From the NCBI RefSeq assembly GCF_013393385.1, contig NZ_AP023239.1:558001-622000 (forward strand): a stretch of 64,000 bases of DNA, read 5' to 3'. The notes beneath the pieces are model-generated. The model was not told the origin of the DNA and did no database searches. It worked only from the letters and a program-made list of their open reading frames with translations. The stretch is from Paenibacillus sp. URB8-2. GTDB taxonomy: Bacteria; Bacillota; Bacilli; Paenibacillales; Paenibacillaceae. Shown one piece after another: positions 25,528 to 33,710 of the stretch (within the stretch, counting starts at the first letter, position 1; every line of letters begins with the position of its first letter). Both the position numbers and the translations under genes were made by a program.

Positions 25528-26724
25528 TTAGGAACTGACTGCATTCAGACGTTCTTTATCCGCCGAAGGCTTGGCGCTCCACGCCGTAACGGCCGCCGCC
25601 GCAAGCATAATGACGGACAGCGTCCCGCATAAAGCGGCGAATCCGAAGGGCATGAGCGTAGCGGCCAGGACTGGGCCCAGGCTCGCTCCGACGAAAACGA
25701 AAAATCCGTAAAGCGCCAGAGCCATGCCGCGTGCGGCCGAGCCCAATAGGGCGATCCGGGAAATGATCGACGGAACGGCCGCGGCGATTCCCGCTACAAA
25801 GACAACCGTCGCGGCGATGAACAACGACATATGAACGTTGGACAGTACCGCTTCCCCCGCTAATCCGGCCGCAGCGATGAGAAAGCCCGCTACGAGGACT
25901 CGAACAGGCCCGAAGCGGCGGATCCAAGAGCCGCAGAATAGTGCGCACACCATTCCGAGCATACTGATGAGTCTAAGCCAAAGAATACGCTCGGGAGACA
26001 GATGAAGCTGCTGCACCGCGAACTCGCTCAGCCCAAAGAACATAGCGACAAAGCTCATTAATATCGTTACCGCCGCCCCGTAAGCGACAAGCAGCGAGGG
26101 AATCCGGACCAGAGTGCGGAAGACTTCGAACACGCCGGGGCCGGCCGCGGGGCGTTCGGCATTCGGCCGGTCTTTCGGCAGCCGCAAGGAGATGACGATC
26201 AAAATGACGTAGATGAGGCTTAAACTGGAGAACACAGCTTTCATTCCCCAGTTGGCCGCCACTTCGGCGGAGAAGATCTGTCCGGCCACTCCGGCAAGCA
26301 AAAATCCGCAGCTCAGGTAAGAAATGACGTTCGGCCGCTGGGCCGGGGGAATCACATCGCTGACATAAGCAAGAGCGACCGGAGGAAATGAAGCGGCAAG
26401 AAAGCCTTGCGCCGCCCGCAGCCAGAGGAACGGGGTAAAGGTTGAGACCAGTTCCACGGATAAGGTGCATATGACAAGCAGAATGAGTCCCGCGAGCATC
26501 AAACACTTCTTAGGCACTCTATCGGACAACGTGCCGAAGAACAAATTCCCCAGGGCAAAAGCCATGCTGAAGATGCTGCTCGCCCAGACGGCCCGAATGG
26601 GGCTTACGGAAAATTCCGCGATCACGTAAGGCGTTAGCGGAATCATCACATACAGCAGCGACACGACAGCAATCCCCGACACGGTTAGCAGCAGCGCTGT
26701 ATAAGCGAGATGAGATTTACTCAT
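25528..26724 (-). CDS. MFS transporter (YfmO/ProP-like multidrug efflux)
   Basis: A 398-residue 12-helix transporter; the motif-A loop reads GTLSDRVPKKCLM. The ATG at 26724 was chosen because it matches the usual N-terminus (MSKSHLAYTALLLTVSGIAVV); AGGAGG lies 13 bp upstream, a slightly long spacing. It lies 83 bp downstream of the merR gene on the same strand, with a perfect ATTACGT-AA-ACGTAAT palindrome in between, so it is most likely controlled by that MerR protein. Confidence 0.85.
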   Translation of the reverse strand: MSKSHLAYTALLLTVSGIAVVSLLYVMIPLTPYVIAEFSVSPIRAVWASSIFSMAFALGNLFFGTLSDRVPKKCLMLAGLILLVICTLSVELVSTFTPFLWLRAAQGFLAASFPPVALAYVSDVIPPAQRPNVISYLSCGFLLAGVAGQIFSAEVAANWGMKAVFSSLSLIYVILIVISLRLPKDRPNAERPAAGPGVFEVFRTLVRIPSLLVAYGAAVTILMSFVAMFFGLSEFAVQQLHLSPERILWLRLISMLGMVCALFCGSWIRRFGPVRVLVAGFLIAAAGLAGEAVLSNVHMSLFIAATVVFVAGIAAAVPSIISRIALLGSAARGMALALYGFFVFVGASLGPVLAATLMPFGFAALCGTLSVIMLAAAAVTAWSAKPSADKERLNAVSS

Positions 26725-26758
26725 TTCAATAAATGAACCTCCTTTTCCATCGATGACG

Positions 26759-26774
26759 ATTACGTAAACGTAAT
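26759..26774. promoter_or_regulatory. MerR operator before MFS gene
   Basis: Perfect palindrome ATTACGTAAACGTAAT between merR and the MFS gene; a near copy precedes merR. Confidence 0.65.
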
Positions 26775-26807
26775 GGTTTGGGGATAAAAACACGGATTGG
26801 ACTCCGC

Positions 26808-27194
26808 TTAGTTTGATATTTCATCAATCATCAGCTGGATCCGGGCCATGTTGCTCAGAATCTCCTGCCTGAATTGATCCAGAGCCTCCATCTTTTTGTC
26901 GGTCTGTTCCAGGTGCTTCGACAAGATTTCGAGAACCTTCCGCTTGCCTTTAATCATGGACGGCTCTTCAAAGTACAAATCGATGACGGATTGAATTTCA
27001 TCCAGGCTGAGACCCAATTTTTTCAAAACGTTGACTTTGTACAGCCGCTGCAGCGTTTCATCCGAGTAATAGTGATATCCGTTACTTTCCTGCTCGACAT
27101 TCCCCAGCAATCCTAGCTCTTGATAGTGGCGAATGGTCCGGGGCGTCACCCCGGCTCTGCGAGCCAGTTCTCCGATTAACATTTTTAATTCCAT
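26808..27194 (-). CDS. MerR-family transcriptional regulator
   Basis: A 128-residue protein. The N-terminal winged helix-turn-helix reads MLIGELARRAGVTPRTIRHYQELGLL, then the dimerisation helix (KHLEQTDKKMEALDQFRQEIL). The ligand domain is very short, with no Cys for metal binding. The ATG at 27194 has GGAGG 6 bp upstream and was preferred to an ATG two codons earlier. A copy of its putative operator lies just upstream. Confidence 0.88.
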   Translation of the reverse strand: MELKMLIGELARRAGVTPRTIRHYQELGLLGNVEQESNGYHYYSDETLQRLYKVNVLKKLGLSLDEIQSVIDLYFEEPSMIKGKRKVLEILSKHLEQTDKKMEALDQFRQEILSNMARIQLMIDEISN

Positions 27195-27209
27195 TTGCAT
27201 CCTCCAACC

Positions 27210-27225
27210 ATTACGTTAACGTCAC
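27210..27225. promoter_or_regulatory. MerR operator before merR
   Basis: ATTACGTTAACGTCAC, the same ATTACGT...ACGT half-sites as at 26759 with a degenerate right end. It lies between a TATACT -10-like box (minus strand) and the merR ribosome site, suggesting autoregulation. Confidence 0.55.
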
Positions 27226-27329
27226 AGTAAGTATAATGAACAGGGGGGCCGATGTCAAACGTTGCTGCCGTGACTCCCAAATCAGAAAGAACACCCTTAC
27301 AAGCCAAGTGATAAAATAAGGTGGCAGCC

Positions 27330-27495
27330 TTACTGACCTTCACTTCCTCGATGCTGATTCTGCTTGTAAATTAAGTGGAAGGCGAAGCTTGCCCTTTGGC
27401 CCTCGGCCCGGATTATCCCGATGACTGCCGGAGCCGTCGATGCTTGATCGAGTTGCGAATTACCGGCAGGGGAAAGAAGGGCAGTGAAGGGTTTG
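27330..27495 (+). ncRNA. Candidate structured RNA of unknown class
   Basis: No convincing gene lies between merR and the NlpC gene, yet this stretch folds well on the plus strand. CTGCCGG (27425) pairs with CCGGCAG (27463) around a TCGAT/ATCGA hairpin. TGCCCTT (27390) pairs with AAGGGCA (27477). CCTTCACT (27337) can pair either with AGTGAAGG (27483) or locally with AAGTGGAAGG (27373). A U-tract terminator follows within 12 bp. This could be a small RNA or an orphan riboswitch-like element; it fits no class I can name. Confidence 0.4.
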
Positions 27496-27501
27496 TAACT
27501 T

Positions 27502-27550
27502 AACAGGCTCAAGCCGCAGTGAATGCGCCTCGGCTTGAGCCTGTTTTCTT
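27502..27550 (+). terminator. Plus-strand terminator after the RNA candidate
   Basis: AACAGGCTCAAGCCG and CGGCTTGAGCCTGTT form a perfect 15-bp stem followed by TTCTTTT. The T-tract is on the plus strand only, although no plus-strand protein gene precedes it. Confidence 0.8.
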
Positions 27551-27599
27551 TTATCTGCGATTTAGCTAAATATATGGAGTTAAAAGTGACTAGCTTGTC

Positions 27600-28826
27600 C
27601 TAAAACACCCGCCGCGCCGTCACGAACCGTTTCTTCCAGTAGTCGCTAAAGGCTTCGGTTCGGACGCCGTATTTCTCCGAATAGGTATGCAGCAGCTGGT
27701 TATCCCCCGAATAGATAGCGACATGCCCGATATTCAAATCGCGGGCGCCGAAGAACAGCAGGTCGCCTTTGCGCAGTTCGTCCAGCCCGACCTCCGTGCC
27801 GACCTTGGCCTGATCGTAGGACACGCGGGGAAGGTCTATCGCGAGCATATCCTGAAAGACGCGCTTCACAAAAGAAGAGCAGTCGAAGCTGCTTGTCTGA
27901 TCGGGCGAAGCTCCGAATACATACGGAGCGCCAAGAAAGGTCTCGCCGTAGGTGACCAGCTCGTCCGTCTGCTTGTCTGTCAGGGACGGGCTGGTATAAT
28001 CGGTGTACTTCGGTTTCGCCGATATGTATCCCGTTTGGTTATCCTGGGTTCGCACCTCCAGCCAAAAGGCGTCCACTTCGCGGACGACGTGAATCTTCGC
28101 GCCCGTTGGCAGCAGTTCCAGAATGTTTGAGCCGCCGCGGGCATCCGTTGAACTGCCGCCAACAACCGGCGAACGGCCAACCTTTGTCAGCGAAGGGGCT
28201 GCCGCATCCGGCGAGCTACTGCCTGAATCCGGCGAGCTGCGCAGATTGACGCCCCACCGGATGGACGTCTCGAAGGTCATCGTAGAGATTTGGACGGAGT
28301 GGGCCGCCTGGTCCCAGGTAACGGTGCTGCCCAGGGCTTCGCTGACGAAGCGCAGCGGAACCATGGTATATCCCCCGGATATTTGTCCGGGAGCATTAAG
28401 CTGCACCGTCCGATCGTTCACCATGGCTGTAAGATCGCCTATGCGGTAGGTCAGGGTAGTGCTGTCCTTCGTTGCCGTGACCGTCTTGTCCGTATTGTTC
28501 CAGGAAAGCTTGGCCCCCTGCCCCTCAAACAGGCGGCGCATCGGAACGAGCAGCGTACCGTTCACATTCACCGGCTCCGCCCCGGGCTGAAGCTGCGAGC
28601 CGTCCAGATAGATGGATATCGGCGCGGGAACCGTTTGGGACGGCTGAGTAGTCTGAGCATCCGGAGCCATCTGAACGGTCCCGGCGGCCTGAACGGTTCC
28701 GGCCGTTCGGGAATTCGTTTCAGCCGGTTGGGCGGGCGGCTTGGCCGCTTCCTCCGCCCGTGCTGAGGCTGAGAATAGCAGGGACAGGGCCAGTGCGGAA
28801 AGGAGCGCGTTTTTTCGTATCGTCAT
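27600..28826 (-). CDS. NlpC/P60 cell-wall endopeptidase with CuAO-N and SH3b domains
   Basis: A 408-residue exported protein. Signal peptide ending SARA-EEA; a Pro/Gln/Thr-rich linker; a copper-amine-oxidase-N-type stalk domain (residues ~72-185, paired PMRRLFEGQGAKLSW and PLRFVSEALGSTVTW motifs); an SH3b-like domain (VNLRSSPDSGS...GAKIHVVREVDAFWLEVRT); and the C-terminal NlpC/P60 domain with catalytic Cys in FDCSSFVK and His in IGHVAIY. It cleaves peptide stems of peptidoglycan (gamma-D-Glu-diaminopimelate bond in the family). It stands alone; no partner gene is evident. Confidence 0.9.
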   Translation of the reverse strand: MTIRKNALLSALALSLLFSASARAEEAAKPPAQPAETNSRTAGTVQAAGTVQMAPDAQTTQPSQTVPAPISIYLDGSQLQPGAEPVNVNGTLLVPMRRLFEGQGAKLSWNNTDKTVTATKDSTTLTYRIGDLTAMVNDRTVQLNAPGQISGGYTMVPLRFVSEALGSTVTWDQAAHSVQISTMTFETSIRWGVNLRSSPDSGSSSPDAAAPSLTKVGRSPVVGGSSTDARGGSNILELLPTGAKIHVVREVDAFWLEVRTQDNQTGYISAKPKYTDYTSPSLTDKQTDELVTYGETFLGAPYVFGASPDQTSSFDCSSFVKRVFQDMLAIDLPRVSYDQAKVGTEVGLDELRKGDLLFFGARDLNIGHVAIYSGDNQLLHTYSEKYGVRTEAFSDYWKKRFVTARRVF

Positions 28827-28954
28827 GAGTTCATCACCTTGTAGATTGATTTGTTATGTATAGTTAGACTAAGAAAACACGAAATGGTTTTGTTTGACGA
28901 TTGAGTTATCGCATTGACGATCACCCCAAAATGAATTAGAATCGACCTATCTAT

Positions 28955-29003
28955 TACAGGCGATGGAGTTCGCCGTAACCGCCGCGAGGCTGATGACTCC
29001 TAC
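28955..29003 (+). ncRNA. Fluoride riboswitch (crcB motif)
   Basis: The aptamer consensus is plainly present: GGCGATGGAGTTCGCC, then AACCGCC, and GGCTGATGACTCCTACC. The final ACTCCTACC also forms the left arm of the terminator hairpin, so fluoride binding should prevent termination. It sits directly upstream of a CLC-F-type fluoride exporter gene. Confidence 0.92.
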
Positions 29004-29042
29004 CAGAGGATCTTTACTTCCCTGGTAGGAGTCTGTTTTTTT
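28996..29042 (+). terminator. Riboswitch-controlled terminator
   Basis: ACTCCTACCAG and CTGGTAGGAGT form an 11-bp stem followed by a U-tract. The left arm overlaps the fluoride aptamer, making the two structures exclusive. Confidence 0.88.
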
Positions 29043-29075
29043 ATGAATATTTATATAACGAAGGGAAAGAAGAAG

Positions 29076-30419
29076 ATGAATGCAGTAAGACAGAAGTGGG
29101 CCCAGTGGGCTGAACAACGCGTGTTTGCGGCGCTTGTAGGCACGCTGCTCAAATGGATCGTTCTCGGGAGCGGTGTAGGCATACTATCCGGCACGGCCTC
29201 CGCCTTTTTTCTGAAAAGCCTGGACTATGTGACCGATGTGAGAATAGCCAACCCGTGGCTGCTGTTCCTTCTTCCGCTCGGGGGCGCGCTGGTCAGCTTC
29301 CTTTATATGAAGGTTGGCAAGAACAGCGGGAAGGGAAACAACCTGATTCTTGAACAAATCAGCAGCGGCAATGAGACGATTCCGCTTAGAATGGCGCCGC
29401 TCGTCTTGTTCGGAACGCTTGTCACTCATTTGTTCGGAGGGTCCGCAGGCCGGGAAGGGACAGCCGTTCAAATGGGCGGAAGCCTGGCCGAATGGTTCGG
29501 GAAAATCATCCGCGTCCGGCCCACCGACCGCAAAATCCTGCTGATCTGCGGCATAAGCGGCGGGTTTGGCTCGATTTTCGGCACGCCTTTGGCCGGTACG
29601 GTATTCGGCTTGGAGGTTCTGGCCATCGGGCTGATTCGGCATGAGGCGCTGATTCCGGCTTTTGTGGCCGCTTTTACGGGCAATCTGGTCACCACCTCGT
29701 TCTGGGGCGTTTCCCACATTCATTATCATATCGGCGCGGTGCCCGAGTTAACGTGGATCGTCGTTCTTAAGGTCGTATTCGCTGCGATTCTGTTCGGGTT
29801 GACCAGTATATTGTTCAGTGAAATGACCCATGCGCTGAAAAAAGGGTACGCCAAGCTGTTCAAGAACCCTGTGCTCAAAAGCGCCGTGGGGGGCGTTGTT
29901 ATTATCGGTCTGGTCTATTTGCTCGGAACGCGCGATTATTTGGGGCTGGGCATCCCGCTGATTCAGAGCTCTTTTACGGAGATCGTGTCTCCGTTTGCTT
30001 TCTTGGGCAAGCTTGTCTTTACTTCCCTTACCTTGGGAGCCGGATTCCAGGGAGGCGAGGTCACCCCGCTGTTCGCGATCGGGGCCACTCTGGGGAACGC
30101 GCTGTCCGGTTTTCTGCATCTGTACACTCCTTTTTTGGCGGGCCTGGGGTTTATCTCCGTCTTTTGCGGGGCGACCAACACGCCGATTGCCTGCTTTTTG
30201 ATGGGGATTGAATTATTTGGAGCGGACGCTGCCGTTTACATGTTCATGGCTTGTCTGGTCAGCTATCTGTTCTCGGGGCATACGGGCATTTATACCTCCC
30301 AGCAAATCGGAGTATCCAAAAGCTATCTCCTGCCGATTCCTCAGGGCACAACCCTGTCGGCGGTGAAAAGTATAGTAAAGAAGAAAGACGAGCCCGTTTC
30401 CGCGGCCGAGAAGCGATAG
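29076..30419 (+). CDS. CLC-F type fluoride/proton antiporter
   Basis: A 447-residue CLC-family membrane protein. Conserved ion-path motifs are GGSAGREGTAVQMGG (helix N-cap), GTPLAGTVFGLEV and the GFQGGEVTPLFAIGATLGNAL segment, the version found in fluoride-specific CLC proteins. It exports F- to protect enolase and pyrophosphatase. The ATG at 29076 was chosen because AAGGGA lies ~9 bp upstream; an ATG at 29043 falls in the terminator tail. Regulation by the fluoride riboswitch just upstream strongly supports the role. Confidence 0.93.
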   Translation: MNAVRQKWAQWAEQRVFAALVGTLLKWIVLGSGVGILSGTASAFFLKSLDYVTDVRIANPWLLFLLPLGGALVSFLYMKVGKNSGKGNNLILEQISSGNETIPLRMAPLVLFGTLVTHLFGGSAGREGTAVQMGGSLAEWFGKIIRVRPTDRKILLICGISGGFGSIFGTPLAGTVFGLEVLAIGLIRHEALIPAFVAAFTGNLVTTSFWGVSHIHYHIGAVPELTWIVVLKVVFAAILFGLTSILFSEMTHALKKGYAKLFKNPVLKSAVGGVVIIGLVYLLGTRDYLGLGIPLIQSSFTEIVSPFAFLGKLVFTSLTLGAGFQGGEVTPLFAIGATLGNALSGFLHLYTPFLAGLGFISVFCGATNTPIACFLMGIELFGADAAVYMFMACLVSYLFSGHTGIYTSQQIGVSKSYLLPIPQGTTLSAVKSIVKKKDEPVSAAEKR

Positions 30420-30496
30420 AGGCGAAACATCTGCCGTGTGAAAACAATGCGCGGATGATATAATAAAGAAAGTCTTAGACGAAAGGGAATTACGAT

Positions 30497-30943
30497 ATGG
30501 AAATTGCGGAATGTAACGGACTTGTGGCCGGTTGGCTGGCGCTGACCCATATTCAGAGCAATATGGCGGGCAAGCTCGAACAAGCGCTGCAAGAAAGGCA
30601 CCGGATGTCCCTGAAGGAATTCTATATGCTGCTGTTCCTGTCCGATGCCCCCGGGAAGAAGCTGCGACTGCAGCAGCTCGAATCCATGGTGGGTCTGAGC
30701 CAGAGCGCCATGTCGCGTCTGGTCAGCCGGTTCGAGGCCAAGGGCTGCGGAGCGATGAAAAGACATATTTGCGAGGAAGACCGCAGAAGCGTCTATACCT
30801 CCTTAACTCCGATCGGCCAGGAAAAGGTGGATAAGGCGTATGCTACTTTTCAGTCCGTCCTTTTGGACGCCCTGCCGGAGCGGGAGCTTAAAATTCTGCT
30901 GCAGCAGCTTATTGAAGCGAAGGGCCAGTCAGCGGATTCATGA
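30497..30943 (+). CDS. MarR-family transcriptional regulator
   Basis: A 148-residue protein with the MarR winged helix (LQQLESMVGLSQSAMSRLVSRFEAKGC) and the beta-wing DRRSVYTSLTPIGQEKV. It is 77 bp downstream of the fluoride exporter gene with its own ribosome site (GAAAGGG) and is followed by a terminator. The target genes are unknown; the usual divergent transporter is absent. Confidence 0.85.
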   Translation: MEIAECNGLVAGWLALTHIQSNMAGKLEQALQERHRMSLKEFYMLLFLSDAPGKKLRLQQLESMVGLSQSAMSRLVSRFEAKGCGAMKRHICEEDRRSVYTSLTPIGQEKVDKAYATFQSVLLDALPERELKILLQQLIEAKGQSADS

Positions 30944-30982
30944 AATGCGGCGCGGACAGACCGCTGTCAAGGTAAAGATAAG

Positions 30983-31022
30983 CCCTTGATTCATCAATCT
31001 CCTGATGGATTAAGGGTTTTAA
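30983..31022 (+). terminator. Terminator after MarR gene
   Basis: CCCTTGATTCATCA and TGATGGATTAAGGG form a 14-bp stem with two G-T pairs, followed by TTTT. Confidence 0.75.
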
Positions 31023-31071
31023 TAATTAAGGGGATGAAATGATCCTCTGAATGATCTTCTGGGAGGGAGAC

Positions 31072-31440
31072 ATGAAAGAGCAGGTTAGCGAATCGAAATA
31101 TACGCAGCAGCATCTGGCGAACGAACGGACATATCTGGCCTGGATTCGCACGGCGGTCGCGCTGGCGGGTCTCGGCTTTCTGGCCGCCGGCATCGTGTTC
31201 CGGGATTCCCGTTACAGCGGAATCGGCCACATTGTCGCGGCGGTCGCGGGCATTTCGGCGGTGCTGCTCGGCGGAGGCGTGGTAGCGGCAGCTACAGGCG
31301 ATTATATGCGAAAAAGAGAAGGAATCAACAACGAACAGTTCCGTTCGTCTTCTTCGCTCATCCGGCTGGTGTTTGTCTCGCTGACAATCATCGAAGTGCT
31401 GCTGATTGTGCTGGTCGTGTTGATGCTGTTGTCCTCTTAG
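31072..31440 (+). CDS. DUF202 (YidH-like) membrane protein
   Basis: A 122-residue protein. The N-terminal QQHLANERTYLAWIRTAVALAGLGFL is the DUF202 signature (NERTxLAWxRT); three membrane helices follow. The ATG at 31072 lies behind GGGAGG. Function unknown; related domains occur in the VTC polyphosphate complex. A small membrane protein gene follows after 65 bp, probably co-transcribed. Confidence 0.85.
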   Translation: MKEQVSESKYTQQHLANERTYLAWIRTAVALAGLGFLAAGIVFRDSRYSGIGHIVAAVAGISAVLLGGGVVAAATGDYMRKREGINNEQFRSSSSLIRLVFVSLTIIEVLLIVLVVLMLLSS

Positions 31441-31505
31441 AATCGTTGCGGCATAATAAAAGATTATGACCTTTTGCGTCAGAGGTCCATTTGAGGAGGA
31501 ACACG

Positions 31506-31688
31506 GTGAAGAACAGAACCGGCATCATGGTTGCCGTCTCGATTATCCTGATTATCATCAGCAGTCAGATTAACGCCTACGAATCCAGAATGCTGGGTGC
31601 GCTGCAGCAGCTTTTGCTCGGACTCGGCCTGGTCGGCTGCCTGCTCGCCATGTGGAAATTTATGAAGAGCGGCAAGACCAAGAAATGA
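31506..31688 (+). CDS. Small two-helix membrane protein, hypothetical
   Basis: About 60 residues from a GTG start 6 bp after GAGGAGG. Two hydrophobic stretches (GIMVAVSIILIIISSQI and LLLGLGLVGCLLAMWKF) flank a short polar loop; it ends MKSGKTKK. Family not recognised. It probably belongs with the DUF202 gene upstream. Confidence 0.6.
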   Translation: MKNRTGIMVAVSIILIIISSQINAYESRMLGALQQLLLGLGLVGCLLAMWKFMKSGKTKK

Positions 31689-31780
31689 TCGATGGATAAA
31701 AAGCCGCGGATTACAGCGGAGGCATTCTTAAGGGAGGCATTTTTGCGTCCGGGGGAAGAGAACTCTGAGGGGTTCGTCTA

Positions 31781-31897
31781 AGCATAAGCATCGCAAGCAT
31801 TGTAAGCTTCAGCATTGTAAACTTCGTAATCATTGTAAGCAACGTAAGCAACGTGAGCAATGTGAGCAACGTAAGCAACGTAAGCAACGTAAGCATT
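31781..31897. repeat. Degenerate 9-bp tandem repeat (AACGTAAGC)
   Basis: About 13 units of a 9-base repeat with consensus AACGTAAGC and variants (ATTGTAAGC, AACGTGAGC, ATCGCAAGC). On the minus strand it stays open as part of a 79-codon frame with an A-Y-V/N-A-Y-type tripeptide repeat; whether this is translated is unclear. Confidence 0.7.
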
Positions 31898-31982
31898 CGC
31901 CTCGTAGTCAGCCCAAACGGGCTGGATCGCTCTTGTGACTTCTATAAACCTTCCTTCGGGAAGGTTTTGTACATTACCTTTG

Positions 31983-32172
31983 GATGAACGGGAAAACCTC
32001 CGGTTTATTCCTCTCAAAAATCGATTTCTTGCCTACAAAAGGGAAAAACTCCTGCTTATTGGACAATTCTGCTTCATTTCAGGCAAAACCGGCAGATTAA
32101 ACAGGAGAAATTCCCGTTTAGTGCTGCCAGAGGGTTGTTTTCATGTGAATAAACAGGAGAAATTCCATTTCG
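31983..32172. repeat. Cluster of four short palindromic repeats
   Basis: Units at 31983-32009, 32037-32062, 32095-32121 and 32147-32172 share a core like AAACAGGAGAAATTCCCGTTT / GGGAAAACCTCCGGTTTATT, each an imperfect dyad. The last two share TAAACAGGAGAAATTCC exactly. The same family recurs at 34820-35012. No gene is found in 31689-32270 apart from these repeats and the 9-bp array. Confidence 0.6.
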
Positions 32173-32270
32173 TCTCCTCCCTGAATGCAGCAAGACGCTT
32201 CTTGAAATGAAGCGGCTTCCCCTGTATTTCCGCGGCTTTTTGGGTTCAGCACTCCCGCCGCTAGGGTCGG

Positions 32271-33512
32271 TTACGCCTGTTGGTCCGCGCCGTATATAGT
32301 CCGGACGCTTGGCGCCGGTTCGTCCGGCTGGAGCGTTTTCAGCTCTGTTTTCCGCGACCGGTGATGAAGGAAGTAATAGAGAATCAGCGCCAAAACCGAA
32401 ATCGTTCCGGCCCAGAGATACATCGTCCGGTAATCCGTATGGGCTGCGATGATGCCCAAAATATAAGAACCGAGGCCGAAGCCGAGATCGAACAGCACGA
32501 AATAGGTCCCGGTGGCAAGCGCCCGCCGGTGAATGGGAGCCGCCTGGATAGCCAGGGTCTGAAAGCTTGGAAGAATGGCGCCGTAGCCCAGTCCGATCAG
32601 CCCCGCCGTGGCCAGAAATTCCGGAACGGAGGATACCCGGCTGAGCCAGATCATGCCCGCAATGAACAAGAGGATGCCTGGATAGACGAGGACATGGGCT
32701 CCTCTGCGGTCGAACAGACGGCCGGTAAAGGGCCGGGAAATAAGCACCAGGGCCGCGAATACGATGAAAAAGTAACTTGCGACGGCGCCGAGGCCGATCG
32801 ACTTGGCATAGACGGAGATAAACGTCGACAGTGATCCGTACGAAAAAGCCAGAACAAATCCGGACAAGGACACCGGCACGGATTTGGGCTCGATATACCG
32901 CCTGATGTTCCAATTGCCGAGCGTATGCGGCCGGGGCGTATGGGAAGGAACGGGAGTCAAAATGCCGCAGAGACAGGCGAGCAGCGCAAATACGCTGATG
33001 GTAACGAACAGCAGGCGGAAGCCGGCGTGCGCAGTGATCGTGAGACCGATAAACGGGCCCATAACCATCGCGAGGCTCATGAACAGGCTGAAATAGCCGA
33101 TGCCTTCGCCCTTGCGGCGTTCCGGAATGACATCAAGCACGATGGCCGAGGTGGCGGTCGCCCCGATCCCGAAGGAGATGCCGTGGATAAAACGAAGCAG
33201 CAGCAGAGCGGCATAGCTGTGAATGAACAGGTACAGCAAGGAGCAGCCCGTAAACAGCAGGAGCGAGCCGACCACTAGCGCCTTGCGGTTGACCTCGTCG
33301 AGCCATCGACCAGCCAGCGGCCGGAATATAACGGAGGCGATGACGAACACGGTGGTCACCAGTCCAATATTTTGCTTGCTTCCGTGCAAATTTTCCAGAA
33401 CGAAAGCGGGCAGCGTCACCGTCAAAATATAAAAGGTCATAAAAATAAAAAAGCTGCTGAGGCATATGGTCAAAAAATGACGGTTCCACAGGCGGTCCTT
33501 TTCCAAAGGCAA
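32271..33512 (-). CDS. MFS transporter (YwoG/YfcJ-like)
   Basis: About 413 residues, 12 membrane helices; motif A reads GRWLDEVNRKALVVGS and GRLFDRRGAHVLVYPG in the second half. The TTG at 33512 (PLEKDRLWNRHFLTICLSSFF) follows GGAAAGAAGAGA and matches the usual N-terminus; the longer frame to 33656 has no ribosome site. Probably an efflux pump of unknown substrate. Divergent from the MerR-thioredoxin pair. Confidence 0.82.
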   Translation of the reverse strand: MPLEKDRLWNRHFLTICLSSFFIFMTFYILTVTLPAFVLENLHGSKQNIGLVTTVFVIASVIFRPLAGRWLDEVNRKALVVGSLLLFTGCSLLYLFIHSYAALLLLRFIHGISFGIGATATSAIVLDVIPERRKGEGIGYFSLFMSLAMVMGPFIGLTITAHAGFRLLFVTISVFALLACLCGILTPVPSHTPRPHTLGNWNIRRYIEPKSVPVSLSGFVLAFSYGSLSTFISVYAKSIGLGAVASYFFIVFAALVLISRPFTGRLFDRRGAHVLVYPGILLFIAGMIWLSRVSSVPEFLATAGLIGLGYGAILPSFQTLAIQAAPIHRRALATGTYFVLFDLGFGLGSYILGIIAAHTDYRTMYLWAGTISVLALILYYFLHHRSRKTELKTLQPDEPAPSVRTIYGADQQA

Positions 33513-33643
33513 TCTCTTCTTTCCATAATAGTTGTTATAACAAGTATATGAGGGGAGGGCGATTTTGTCAAATTGACAATATCCGTCGTTTGGATGGAAA
33601 CCCGTTATGTAACGACCCGAAGAGCCTTCAGGCGAAAAAGGAG

Positions 33644-33675
33644 TTGACCTTAACACTGGTGTCAGGGTCTATAAT
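33644..33675 (+). promoter_or_regulatory. MerR-type promoter with long spacer
   Basis: TTGACC (33644-33649) and TATAAT (33670-33675) are 20 bp apart (19 if CTATAA is used). The spacer holds the dyad ACCTTAACAC-TG-GTGTCAGGGT. An overlong spacer with a central dyad is diagnostic of promoters activated by DNA distortion through MerR proteins. Confidence 0.75.
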
Positions 33676-33710
33676 GAATGTAAACATTCTCAAATCCGGA
33701 GAGAAATGCT

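Noticed and set aside
27330..27512. Minus-strand 60-codon frame as a gene
   Set aside because: No ribosome site and no recognisable protein features; the region is better explained by RNA structure on the other strand.
31781..31897. CRISPR array
   Set aside because: Units are 9 bp in direct tandem with no spacers and no cas genes nearby.
31778..32017. 79-codon frame containing the A-Y-V repeat as a gene
   Set aside because: No ribosome site; much of it lies over intergenic repeats. Kept only as a finding about the repeat.
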